Made by a program: the position numbers and the translations under genes. Below the pieces are notes generated by a model. It was given only the letters and a program-made list of their open reading frames with translations, searched no databases and was not told the DNA's origin. A stretch of 64,000 bases of DNA from Corynebacterium sp. (lineage in GTDB: Bacteria > Actinomycetota > Actinomycetes > Mycobacteriales > Mycobacteriaceae), in the NCBI RefSeq assembly GCF_022712275.1, contig NZ_JALAGU010000016.1, positions 1 through 64,000 of the forward strand, in the 5' to 3' direction. Shown one piece after another: positions 15,148 through 23,425 of the stretch. The number at the start of each line of letters is the position of its first letter. Within the stretch, counting starts at the first letter, position 1.

Positions 15148-16029
15148 ATGACTGACACGACCCTCCCCACCGGTCTCCCCGCACACGTCGGCGTCCTCGG
15201 TGGCGGACGCATGGGTGCCGGGATCGCCCACGCTTTCCTCGTCTCCGGGTCCGAGGTGACGGTCGTCGAGGCGAACCCCGACGCCGCCGACGCCGCCCGG
15301 GACCGCGTCCTCGACCAGGTGCAGGCCTCCGCCGACCGCGGCAAGCTCGCCGATTCGGTCGAGGACGCCGCCTCCCGCCTGACCGTCACCTCCGATGTCG
15401 CGGACTTCGCCGGATGCAGCCTGGTCATCGAGGCCGTGCCCGAGGACATGGGCATCAAGACCGCCGCACTGGAGAGCGTCGCCGAGGTCGTCGGCACGGA
15501 CGCCTGGCTGGGGACGAACACGTCTTCCCTCTCCGTCGACGAGCTCGCCCAGGCTGTCGGTGAGGTCACCGGTCACCCGGAGCGGATCTGCGGTCTGCAC
15601 TTCTTCAACCCGGTGCCCGCATCGAAACTCATCGAGGTCATCATCGCGGACGCCTCCGCCGGGGAACTGCGTGAGCTGGCCCCGCAGTGGGTCACCGCAC
15701 TGGGCAAGACCCCGGTCGTGGTGAAGAACCGGCCCGGGTTCGCGTCCTCCCGCCTGGGACTCGCCCTCGGACTCGAGGCGATGCGCATGGTCGAGGAGGG
15801 TGTCGCCTCCGCCGAGGACATCGACAACGCGATGACGCTGGGCTACAAGCACCCGGTGGGCCCGCTCGCGCTCACAGACATCGTCGGGCTGGATGTCCGC
15901 CTCGGTATCGCCGAATACCTCTCGGAGGAGCTGGGTGACCGCTTCACCCCGCCGCAGATCCTGCGCGACAAGGTCGCCGTCGGGGAGCTGGGCCGCAAGT
16001 CCGGCAAGGGCTTCTACGACTACAACTGA
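15148..16029 (+). CDS. 3-hydroxyacyl-CoA dehydrogenase
   Basis: This 293-residue NAD-dependent enzyme oxidises (S)-3-hydroxyacyl-CoA (3-hydroxybutyryl-CoA type). The Rossmann loop GVLGGGRMGAGIAHAF begins at about 14. IEAVPED, the signature GLHFFNPVP with its catalytic His, and the C-terminal NAMTLGYKHPVGPLALTDIVGLD and SGKGFYDY follow. It is full length. It follows the deleted hydratase by 3 bases, so the pair once formed a beta-oxidation or phenylacetate-type operon. The last 10 bases overlap a PAP2 remnant on the other strand. Confidence 0.94.
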   Translation: MTDTTLPTGLPAHVGVLGGGRMGAGIAHAFLVSGSEVTVVEANPDAADAARDRVLDQVQASADRGKLADSVEDAASRLTVTSDVADFAGCSLVIEAVPEDMGIKTAALESVAEVVGTDAWLGTNTSSLSVDELAQAVGEVTGHPERICGLHFFNPVPASKLIEVIIADASAGELRELAPQWVTALGKTPVVVKNRPGFASSRLGLALGLEAMRMVEEGVASAEDIDNAMTLGYKHPVGPLALTDIVGLDVRLGIAEYLSEELGDRFTPPQILRDKVAVGELGRKSGKGFYDYN

Positions 16030-16208
16030 CGGCCGGGCGGAGTGAGCAGTCCCGGCATCCGCCGGGCGACCACCGGGGTCAGCCGCGGCACGAGCGCGAG
16101 CACCGTCGCGGTGGTGACCACGAGTCCCAGTGCCAGCCCGGACAGCGCGTCGTGGACGTAATGCACGCCTGAGGCGACCCTGCTGAACGCTTCCACCGCC
16201 GCCAGCAC
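16020..16208 (-). pseudogene. C-terminal remnant of a PAP2-family phosphatase
   Basis: The open frame encodes FSRVASGVHYVHDALSGLALG, the third PAP2 motif (SRxxxxxHxxxD) with the following membrane helix, ending in PPGRQL. The first two motifs (KxxxxxxRP and PSGH) are absent upstream in any frame, so only the last 60 residues or so remain. The stretch from 16209 to 16415 holds no gene that I can recognise. Confidence 0.6.
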
Positions 16209-16415
16209 GCCGGACCGGGCCGACGAGCCGCCGCGCCCGCAGCAGCGCCTTACCGAGTCCGACAGGGGACGCCGACGGGACCGTGGTCACGGTGGAGACG
16301 ACTGTGCCGCCGGGATGGACGGGGTGGTCCGTACTGAAGCGACCCGTGTGTGAACCCGTGGCGGGACAGGCCAGGCGGCGTCCCCCGATGAGACGAACCG
16401 ACCTCCGCAGGCAGC

Positions 16416-17651
16416 TCAGTCGACTGTCCGGTCACGTCCGGCGAGAAGACCCGCCACCACCAGGCATCCGGACAGCACGAGCAGGACGGCCATCGGCGGC
16501 GTCCACGATCCGGTCGCATCGTGCAGGGCACCGACGGCGACCGGCCCCACCGCCGCGAGGATGTAGCCGAGGCTCTGTGCCATACCGGACAGGGATGCCG
16601 CGGTCCGGTGTGACCGGGCGCGCATCCCGAACAGCGACAGGGCGAAGACTATCGAAGATCCGCCGCCGATACCGGCGACACACGCCCACACCACCGTGGC
16701 ACCCGGCGCGAGCATGATCCCCAGGTTCGCTACCACCAGGACCAGCGCGATGCATGCACCAAGCACCTGCTGGTTGCGCAGCCGGGCCAGCAGTGCCGAG
16801 CAACCGAGACTGCCGCCGATGCCGAAGATGCTGAACAGCACGAGGTGCAGACCGGCAGTGGTGTCGCTGATGCCGGCGTCCTGTTCGATCGAGGGAAGCC
16901 AGGTGATGAGCACGTAGTAGTTGGTGGACTGCAGGCCCATGAACGCGGCGACCTGCCAGGCCAGCAGGGAGCGCCACAGCGGAGGACCGGGATGGACAGT
17001 GTGGCCGGTGTCCGTCGGCACGAGGCCAGGAGCGTCCGTGGCCTCCTCCGTCGTCTCTCCAGCCTCCCGCCACATCAGCGGCAGCAGGACGCCGACCGCG
17101 ATCAACGCCAGCCCCGCCCACATGGCGGCCGGCAGCCGCCAGCCCAGTCCGGTGAGTCCGGCGATCGGGACGGCGACACCGGAGGCCACGGCGGCAAACC
17201 CGGACTGAACTGCGGAGTAGGCGCCGGTGACCTGTCCGATCTTCGTGGGGAAATCGCGCTTCACCCAGGAGGGCAGCACCACGTTGAGCACCGCGATCGC
17301 CACACCGATGAGCAGCGTGCCGACCCACAGCAGCACAGTGGGCGGGGTGGAGCGGACAACGAGTCCGACGGCGAGGACTCCCAGTGCCACGGCGATGGTG
17401 CGCTCCAGGCCCAGTCGGAGTGCGACCCGTGGCACGAACGGGGAGACCACGGCGAACGCCAACAGCGGCAGGCTGACCAGGAAGGACGCAGCGGAGGACG
17501 AGAGTCCCAGGTCGTCACGGATGTTGCTGAGGACCGGACCGACAGTGGTGAGGGCGGCGCGGAGGTTCCCGGCGACGAGCAGGATGCCGGCGATGATCAG
17601 GATGGTGGGCGCATGGCGTCGGAGGGTCGGAACCGTTGTGTCGGCCGTCAT
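16416..17651 (-). CDS. MFS transporter of the CynX/NimT type
   Basis: This 411-residue transporter with about 12 membrane segments begins with LLVAGNLRAALTTVGPVL, typical of the CynX/NimT (cyanate/nitroimidazole) group, and has GVAIAVLNVVLPSWVKRDFP in the first half. The substrate is not predictable. Its ATG overlaps the stop of the upstream GntR gene (ATGA), so the two form an operon. Confidence 0.9.
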   Translation of the reverse strand: MTADTTVPTLRRHAPTILIIAGILLVAGNLRAALTTVGPVLSNIRDDLGLSSSAASFLVSLPLLAFAVVSPFVPRVALRLGLERTIAVALGVLAVGLVVRSTPPTVLLWVGTLLIGVAIAVLNVVLPSWVKRDFPTKIGQVTGAYSAVQSGFAAVASGVAVPIAGLTGLGWRLPAAMWAGLALIAVGVLLPLMWREAGETTEEATDAPGLVPTDTGHTVHPGPPLWRSLLAWQVAAFMGLQSTNYYVLITWLPSIEQDAGISDTTAGLHLVLFSIFGIGGSLGCSALLARLRNQQVLGACIALVLVVANLGIMLAPGATVVWACVAGIGGGSSIVFALSLFGMRARSHRTAASLSGMAQSLGYILAAVGPVAVGALHDATGSWTPPMAVLLVLSGCLVVAGLLAGRDRTVD

Positions 17652-18313
17652 GAGAGAGCCTCCACCAGTGCGATGAGGTGGTCGGCGGCAGCGGCGGCGG
17701 CACCCGGGTCGTGGGCGGCGACCTCGGTGACGACCGCCTCGTGGGCTGCGGTCATCTCGGCGGTCTCCCGGGCCATCCCGACATTGTGCAGGGCGAGCTC
17801 ATTGCCACCGACACCCCGGTAGAGCTCGGCGAGCAGGGCATTGCCCGAGGCAGCCATGAGCATGCGGTGGAAGCCGATGTCCGCGGCGGTGAAGGCGTCC
17901 TCGTCCCCGTCGGCGAGAGCGTCAGAGCGGACGGCCAGAGCAGATCGCAGCGCGTCGACCTGCTCCGGGGTCGCACGCAGTGCCGCGAGCCGGGCACCCT
18001 CACGTTCCAGGATCGCACGGACTTCGGCGACGTCCTGCTCCCGGTCGCGGTCGATGTGCCGGGCGAGCGTGGGGGCGAGATCGCTGGTGTCCGTGACATA
18101 GGTGCCGTAGCCGGCGCGGGAGGCGAGCATCCCGGCGTGGACTAGTGCGCGGACAGCCTCACGGACACTGTTGCGGCTCACGCCGGTCTCTTCGGCGAGG
18201 TCCTTCTCGGTCGGGATGAGCGACCCGACGGGGAACTCCCCGGCGGCGATCCGGTCACGGAGCTGGTCAGCGACCTGTTCCGACCTGGTCTGTACTGGTT
18301 CGATCCTGGGCAT
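17648..18313 (-). CDS. FadR-subfamily GntR regulator
   Basis: This 221-residue regulator has an N-terminal winged helix (about 8-75; PTEKDLAEETGVSRNSVREAVRAL) and a C-terminal FCD all-helical ligand domain whose metal-binding pattern includes DIGFHRMLM and TAAHEAV. Candidates for the start are the ATG at 18313 and one at 18322. It is the first gene of an operon with the CynX-type transporter. A perfect inverted repeat 25 bases upstream suggests autoregulation. The likely ligand is a small organic acid handled by the transporter. Confidence 0.93.
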   Translation of the reverse strand: MPRIEPVQTRSEQVADQLRDRIAAGEFPVGSLIPTEKDLAEETGVSRNSVREAVRALVHAGMLASRAGYGTYVTDTSDLAPTLARHIDRDREQDVAEVRAILEREGARLAALRATPEQVDALRSALAVRSDALADGDEDAFTAADIGFHRMLMAASGNALLAELYRGVGGNELALHNVGMARETAEMTAAHEAVVTEVAAHDPGAAAAAADHLIALVEALS

Positions 18314-18337
18314 GGCCGCCATCCTACGTGATAGTGC

Positions 18338-18354
18338 CAAATGTCCTACATTTG
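18338..18354. promoter_or_regulatory. Candidate GntR operator CAAATGT-N3-ACATTTG
   Basis: CAAATGTCCTACATTTG is a perfect 7-3-7 inverted repeat, 25 bases before the regulator start and 17 bases from the end of the neighbouring membrane-protein gene. It is AT-rich against the local GC background. Confidence 0.6.
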
Positions 18355-18370
18355 AGTCCGCCACTGCGGA

Positions 18371-18733
18371 TCAGGCGACGCCCAGCGCTACCGCGACCAC
18401 GAGGAACCACAGCGGCGTGACCACGAGGAAGACCCGCTCGGCGAGACCGGGCCAGCGGCGACGGAGCTTCGGAAGGATCCGGGCGGCGAAAAAGACGTAG
18501 AAACTGACGCGCACCGCCCACCGCATCGCCTCCTGCAGGCCCGCCGGCAGCACCAGGGTGAGATCGCGGCGCACGAGGTGGAGGTGGAGGAAGAGACTGA
18601 AGCGGATGACGATCAGACAGGCCGCGAGAACAGCGGCCACGGTGGCGAGGACAGTGTCTGTGGTGTCTGTGGTGTCTGTGGTGTCTGTGGTGGACGCCGT
18701 ACGTGATCCCGAGATGCCCCCGGCACAGCTCAT
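18371..18733 (-). CDS. Small membrane protein of unknown function
   Basis: This product of about 120 residues has a short N-terminus, four direct Thr-Thr-Asp repeats (about 15-27), then three hydrophobic segments: VLATVAAVLAACLIVIRFSL, one around WAVRVSFYVFFAARI, and FLVVTPLWFLVVAVAL at the C-terminus. The alternating hydrophobic and basic pattern (LRRRWPGLAERV) looks like genuine membrane coding. The start is unsure; the ATG at 18733 is opposite the start of the divergent plus-strand frame. No family is recognised. Confidence 0.55.
   Translation of the reverse strand: MSCAGGISGSRTASTTDTTDTTDTTDTVLATVAAVLAACLIVIRFSLFLHLHLVRRDLTLVLPAGLQEAMRWAVRVSFYVFFAARILPKLRRRWPGLAERVFLVVTPLWFLVVAVALGVA
18655..18690. 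repeat. Four tandem copies of a 9-bp unit
   Basis: TGTCTGTGG is repeated four times without change. It lies inside the small membrane protein gene, where it encodes the Thr-Thr-Asp repeats. A multiple of three keeps the frame, so copy number could vary without breaking the gene. Confidence 0.85.
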
Positions 18734-19154
18734 GGGCGTCGTGCAGTCGACGGTGCTCGGCCTGCCGACTGCGGCGGGCCCGGCGACATCCACGACATCA
18801 CCCGCAACCCCGACCGGAACCCATGGATCCCCCGTCACCGCGTCCGACATCGTCACCACCATGGAATGGAATCCGGGCGCGGAGGATGCGACGGCCGCAC
18901 TCGACATTGAACTGGACCGCATGGCCGGGTGGGGTCTCGCCCCGGACATGGAGACCGCACTTGTCTACGCCCGCGCCGCGGACCAGGTCGCACAGTTCGA
19001 GATGGAACTGCCACCGCCGCACAATCTCACCCGTGACCGCCTCGCGCACTTCGTCGCCCGGGGCGTGTTCGGATACTCGCAGTTCCTGCAGCGCCCGCTC
19101 GCCGTGGCACAGGGGTCGGCGGCCCTGAATGCAGCCCGGTCGCCCGACAACTGA
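18732..19154 (+). CDS. Hypothetical acidic helical protein
   Basis: The conserved-looking part is the C-terminal 97 residues from the ATG at 18861 (MEWNPGAEDATAALDIELDR ... FVARGVFGYSQFLQRPL), which is helical and acidic. Upstream to 18732 the frame is Thr/Pro-rich and may not be translated. There is no good ribosome site at either start. It lies 92 bases before the acyl-CoA synthetase gene on the same strand. I do not recognise a family. Confidence 0.4.
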   Translation: MGVVQSTVLGLPTAAGPATSTTSPATPTGTHGSPVTASDIVTTMEWNPGAEDATAALDIELDRMAGWGLAPDMETALVYARAADQVAQFEMELPPPHNLTRDRLAHFVARGVFGYSQFLQRPLAVAQGSAALNAARSPDN

Positions 19155-19246
19155 CCACGCCACCCACACAACCCCGCTCCCCACAACCCCCGCACCGCTA
19201 CAGTGGCACGCACCACAACTTTCGTCCCGACAAGGAGACCATCCCG

Positions 19247-20947
19247 GTGTCACGATCCGCACAGTCCTCACTCACCCCGTTGCGCTTCCTCGACCGCTCT
19301 GCCCAGGTGCACCCCGGTAAGACCGCCTGCATCGACGGCCCCCGCCGCATCACCTTCGCCGCGATGAGGGCGGACGCCGTGAAACTGGCCCGGGCCCTGC
19401 GACGCCGCGGGCTGCGCCCCGGCGAACGGGTCGGAATGCTGGCATCCAACAGTTACGAGGCCCTGCTCGCCCAGTTCGCCGTCCCGCTGGCCGGCGGCGT
19501 CCTCGTGGCGATCAACACGCGTCTGGCCCCCGCCGAGGTCCGCTACATCTGCGACCACTCCGACATCCGCATCCTCTTCGGTGAGCAGGACCTCATCCTC
19601 GCCTCGCGTCGCACCCTCGGATCCGCCGGACTGGTCGACACCTTCGTGCTCATCCACAACGCCGACGGATCCCAGCCACAGCCGAAGCACCCGGACGCCG
19701 GCACCGTGACCACCTGGGACGAGTTCCTCGATGAGGGTGTCCATCATGAGGAGGACGCGGACGACGACACGACCTTCCCCTTCACCGTCGATGACGAGGA
19801 CGCCGCCATCGCCATCAACTACACCTCCGGCACCACGGGGCGACCCAAGGGCGTGGTCTACACCCACCGCGGCGCCTACCTCAACGCCCTCGGCGAGGTC
19901 ACCACCCAGGACCTCACCCGCGACACGGTCTACCTGTGGACCCTGCCGATGTTCCACTGCTCCGGCTGGTGCACGGGCTGGGCGGCCATGGCGGTCTCCG
20001 CCACCCAGGTCGCGCTGCGTGCTGTGCGGGGACCCGAGATATGGGACCTCATCGACACCGAGGGCGTAACCGCCATGTGTGGCGCCCCGGCGGTACTCTC
20101 CACACTCGTCGGCGCAGATGAAGCACACCCGGCCGAGGGCCTGTCCGTCGTCACCGCAGGTGCCCCGCCGAGCCCGACGATCATCGAGGCCTGCGAGAAC
20201 CTCGGCATTGTCGTCACCCACGTCTACGGACTCACCGAGAGCTACGGCCCCTACACCGTCTGTGAGCCCCAGCCGGACTGGGCCGACCTGCCCGTCGCCG
20301 GTCGGGCGAAACTCAAGGCCCGCCAGGGCGTCCCGATGATCACCAACGCGGACGCCCGCGTCGTCGAGATGGTCCCCACCGGCGCCCCGCCGGACACCGT
20401 CCTCGTCGACGTCCCCGCTGACGGAGTGACGATGGGCGAGATCGTGCTCGGCGGCAACGGCGTGATGAAGGAGTACTTCCACAATCCGGACGCCACCGCC
20501 GAGGCCTTCGTCGGTGGCTGGTTCCACTCCGGTGACCTCGCCGTGAAACACCCGGACGGTTACATCCAGATCCTCGACCGGGCCAAGGACGTCGTCATCT
20601 CCGGTGGTGAGAACATCTCCACCATCGAGGTCGAGCAGGCCGTGATCAGCCACCCCGCCGTCGACGATGTCGCGGTGATCGGCGTCCCCGACGAGAAGTG
20701 GGGTGAGCGACTGCGCGCCTATGTCGTCCTCACCCCGGGTACCGACGCCACCGGGGACGCCGCGGCACAGGTGGAGCAGTCCGTCATCGACCACTGCCGG
20801 GGCCAGATCGCCGGCTACAAGGTGCCCCGCGACTACCGCGTCCTCGACGAACTCCCCCGCACCTCCACCGGCAAAGTACGCAAGAACGCACTGCGCGACG
20901 ACGCCTGGGCCGAGCACGAGGACGAACACGGACAGCGCGTGAACTGA
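19247..20947 (+). CDS. Acyl-CoA synthetase (AMP-dependent, medium/long chain)
   Basis: This 566-residue ANL-superfamily ligase converts a carboxylic acid, ATP and CoA to acyl-CoA. Motifs in order are the P-loop YTSGTTGRPKG, VYGLTESYGP (A5), WFHSGDLAV (A7), DRAKDVVISGGENIS (A8) and the catalytic lysine in RTSTGKVRK near the C-terminus. It resembles proteins annotated as FadD-type or dimethylsulfoniopropionate-CoA-ligase-like enzymes. A GTG at 19247 with AAGGAG upstream is the start. A hairpin follows the gene. Confidence 0.94.
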   Translation: MSRSAQSSLTPLRFLDRSAQVHPGKTACIDGPRRITFAAMRADAVKLARALRRRGLRPGERVGMLASNSYEALLAQFAVPLAGGVLVAINTRLAPAEVRYICDHSDIRILFGEQDLILASRRTLGSAGLVDTFVLIHNADGSQPQPKHPDAGTVTTWDEFLDEGVHHEEDADDDTTFPFTVDDEDAAIAINYTSGTTGRPKGVVYTHRGAYLNALGEVTTQDLTRDTVYLWTLPMFHCSGWCTGWAAMAVSATQVALRAVRGPEIWDLIDTEGVTAMCGAPAVLSTLVGADEAHPAEGLSVVTAGAPPSPTIIEACENLGIVVTHVYGLTESYGPYTVCEPQPDWADLPVAGRAKLKARQGVPMITNADARVVEMVPTGAPPDTVLVDVPADGVTMGEIVLGGNGVMKEYFHNPDATAEAFVGGWFHSGDLAVKHPDGYIQILDRAKDVVISGGENISTIEVEQAVISHPAVDDVAVIGVPDEKWGERLRAYVVLTPGTDATGDAAAQVEQSVIDHCRGQIAGYKVPRDYRVLDELPRTSTGKVRKNALRDDAWAEHEDEHGQRVN

Positions 20948-20964
20948 CCGGCCCCATCCTGTGT

Positions 20965-21004
20965 CGGCGGGGTGAACCGAACCTGTGAGTGTTCACCCCC
21001 GCCG
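20965..21004 (+). terminator. Hairpin after the acyl-CoA synthetase gene
   Basis: CGGCGGGGTGAAC (20965-20977) pairs with GTTCACCCCCGCCG (20991-21004) with one bulged base, 17 bases beyond the stop codon. Confidence 0.65.
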
Positions 21005-21141
21005 GTGCCGCCTCACCGGAGACTCTGCAGCGCACTGGTAATTGTGGGAGATATGTCCCTGACCGAAACTCCCGGCGGCACCACTGAGGCTGCCCCCGGA
21101 CCTCTCCACGGTCCTCCCGTCGTCCCCGTGCGGCGCTCTGG

Positions 21142-22410
21142 GTGGTTCTGCTCGTCCTCGCGCTGGTCGTCCTCAAGCGGGACACCAACCCCTTCATCTT
21201 CGGGGAGCGGGGACTCAATCTCTTCCGCCTCTCGCCGGACTTCATGGTCTACTACACCGCCGGTGAGCACCTGAACAACGGACAGGGGGTGTACGACGGC
21301 GGACTGTGGGGATTCCTGCCGTTCACCTACCCGCCGTTCGCCGCCGCGGTCTTCCGGATCCTGCCGCTGTTCCCACCGATGAACGCGGCGATCCTCTGGG
21401 CGATGGCCTGTGCCGGGTGCCTCGTCGCAGTCACCATCGGCGTCCTCGTGCAGCGTGGCTGGCGACCGGATGCGGGCACCGCCGCCCTCGGCGTCCTCGC
21501 AGCGTGCGGGGCGATGTCGCTGGCGCCGGTCCGGGAGAGCTTCTTCTACGGGCAGATCAACCTGGTCCTCATGCTGCTGGTCTCACTGGACTTCCTGCGA
21601 CGCCGGGACCGCTTCAGCGGCATCGGGGTCGGCCTCGCCGCAGGGCTGAAACTCACACCCGCGATCTTCATCGGGGTGATGCTGCTGCAACGTCGCTTCC
21701 GGGATGCCGCGGTCGCCACCGGAACCTTCCTCGCCACCGTGGTCATCGGCCTGGTCATGGTGCCGGACGCCACGAAGTTCTGGACCTCCGCCCTGTTCGA
21801 CGACTCCCGCATCGGCGCCCTCGACAACCCCGGCGCCCAGTCGCTGAAGTCGACGGCGGTGCGCTGGATCGGCCACGAGGGCACCGGAGCGACCCTGCTG
21901 TGGCTGGTGCTGGTGGTGGTCATCCTCGCTGCGGCGGCGCTGGCGGTCATCGCCGCCTCCCGACGCGGCAACGACGCACTGGTCATGGCACTGGGCGGGA
22001 TCACCGCCTGCCTCATCTCCCCGTTCTCCTGGCACCACCACTGGGTCTGGCTGGTGCCGCTGGCGCTCTGCCTGGTCGACCTAGCGGTCCGGACCGCAGA
22101 GAAGACCGCCGCGCGTGCCGGTATCGGGGGATGGTGGGTGCCCCAGGCCGGCGTCCTTGTCGGAGCGGCGGTCGTGGCGCTGGTCATGCTGCCGTACGTC
22201 AGCACGACCTTCTACTTCAACCTCACCTACTGGGTCATGCAGGAGAAGGGCGCCTGGGGCGCGACCTGGTACACGTGGCAGGGAGCGCTGGTCGTCCTCA
22301 TCGCCGGGGTGGTGTCGCTGTGGCTGCTGCGCCGCGACAGCCGTGACGGTCAGGCCATGTGGCCGCGGAGGAAGCCCTCACCGCGGGAGAAGCTGCCGGT
22401 CGCGGAGTAG
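21142..22410 (+). CDS. GT-C polyprenyl-phosphate-mannose-dependent mannosyltransferase (GT87/DUF2029)
   Basis: This 422-residue integral membrane enzyme is expected to add mannose from polyprenyl-phosphate-mannose to lipomannan or PIM precursors in the envelope. PDFMVYYTAGEHL (conserved acidic residue in the first loop), FTYPPFAAAVF, RESFFYGQINLVLMLLV and ISPFSWHHHWVWLVPL are typical of the family. Translation as drawn begins at a GTG inside the first membrane helix. A better start (ATG 21053, GGGAG before it, encoding MSLTETPGGTTEAAPG) is in another frame and would join here if one base were added near 21128-21136. The last 61 bases overlap the cutinase gene tail to tail. Confidence 0.85.
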   Translation: MVLLVLALVVLKRDTNPFIFGERGLNLFRLSPDFMVYYTAGEHLNNGQGVYDGGLWGFLPFTYPPFAAAVFRILPLFPPMNAAILWAMACAGCLVAVTIGVLVQRGWRPDAGTAALGVLAACGAMSLAPVRESFFYGQINLVLMLLVSLDFLRRRDRFSGIGVGLAAGLKLTPAIFIGVMLLQRRFRDAAVATGTFLATVVIGLVMVPDATKFWTSALFDDSRIGALDNPGAQSLKSTAVRWIGHEGTGATLLWLVLVVVILAAAALAVIAASRRGNDALVMALGGITACLISPFSWHHHWVWLVPLALCLVDLAVRTAEKTAARAGIGGWWVPQAGVLVGAAVVALVMLPYVSTTFYFNLTYWVMQEKGAWGATWYTWQGALVVLIAGVVSLWLLRRDSRDGQAMWPRRKPSPREKLPVAE

Positions 22411-23237
22411 CTGTTGGTGTGCAGCCAGGTTCCGGGCAGGACGCCGATGAGCGTCTCGAAGGCGAGGGACTGACGCTGGTCACCCGGGATGGCGGTCAGC
22501 CCCTGGTAGCCTCCGCGGGCCGAAACACCGAGGAAGGCCTCCCGGTTCGCGCGGACGTCACCGGTCCAGGTGTCGGAGTCACAGGTGAAGTCACCGCGGT
22601 CACAGACGTCCATGATCCGGTCACTCACCGAGCCGTAGGCGCCGGAGAGGTCGCCGAGGATGCCGGTGCCGGGGGTTGCCGTGCCACCCTGGGCGGTCGT
22701 CCTGCCCCGGTAGGGGTTGGCCTGGAAGACCCCGGAGCCGAAACGCTCCGGGGAGACCGGGCCGTTGCCCTGACCGATCTCGGCGGCGACATGGGCCGCA
22801 GCGTCCGCCCCGAGGGAGTAGCCGTAGAGGCTGATCTTCGCACCGGGACACTCTGCGGCGGTGCGTCGGACCAGGTCCCGGGTCTGGCTGGTGGCGTCCG
22901 CGGCGGCGTCGAGGTAGTCACGGGCGACAAAGGCGCCGGAGTTGTAGGAGACCGTGCGGCTGGTGGAGCGGCCGATCTGGTCGACCCGCGCCCCCATGTC
23001 CGCGGTGTAGCCACCGACCGGGAGGTTCTCCGGAATGCCCTCCACGGAGTTACCGCCGCCGGGGACGATGATGACGATGCTCGGCTCGCACCGCGGGAGG
23101 ACCGGGGTGGCGACCGGTCCGAGGGAGACACTGGATGCCCCGGCGGCGGGGGCGGTCAGCAGGCTGACACCGGCTGCGAGGACGGTAGCGGTCGCGGCGA
23201 CCACGGTCGCACGACGACGGTTCGGGAAAAGGCGCAT
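22350..23237 (-). CDS. Secreted cutinase-family esterase
   Basis: This 295-residue exported hydrolase has a signal peptide (about 1-34; MRLFPNRRRATVVAATATVL). It then shows the cutinase fold with CEPSIVIIVPGGG and the nucleophile Ser141 in LYGYSLGADAAAHVA. The paired cysteines around the acid in VCDRGDFTCD and the His in TWLHTNSY follow. Mycolic-acid bacteria use such enzymes (Culp group) on lipids or polyesters. It is divergent from the SGNH esterase gene, and the two probably serve lipid scavenging together. The start ATG has a poor ribosome site. Confidence 0.92.
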   Translation of the reverse strand: MRLFPNRRRATVVAATATVLAAGVSLLTAPAAGASSVSLGPVATPVLPRCEPSIVIIVPGGGNSVEGIPENLPVGGYTADMGARVDQIGRSTSRTVSYNSGAFVARDYLDAAADATSQTRDLVRRTAAECPGAKISLYGYSLGADAAAHVAAEIGQGNGPVSPERFGSGVFQANPYRGRTTAQGGTATPGTGILGDLSGAYGSVSDRIMDVCDRGDFTCDSDTWTGDVRANREAFLGVSARGGYQGLTAIPGDQRQSLAFETLIGVLPGTWLHTNSYSATGSFSRGEGFLRGHMA

Positions 23238-23425
23238 AGGTGATGAATCTATGGGGTGAGGGGACCCTCCACAACTGGAACCGGTTGTCTGCAGGGGTGA
23301 TTTCGGCGACACTTTCCCTCCCCCGCCACATAGTCGCTGGCCAGGGTTTTCATCAACGGAGGTAACTTTCCCGGGCGAATGTGCGATGGTATGACAATTG
23401 TACTGACGCTTCGAGAAAGGCACTC

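Noticed and set aside
14734..16290. A 518-residue minus-strand frame opposite the hydratase and dehydrogenase genes
   Set aside because: It is repetitive in Gly, Asp and Val as expected of antisense in GC-rich coding DNA, and no domain is seen.
18655..18690. Phase-variable switch in the 9-bp repeat
   Set aside because: The unit is a multiple of three in the likely gene, so copy-number change would not alter frame.
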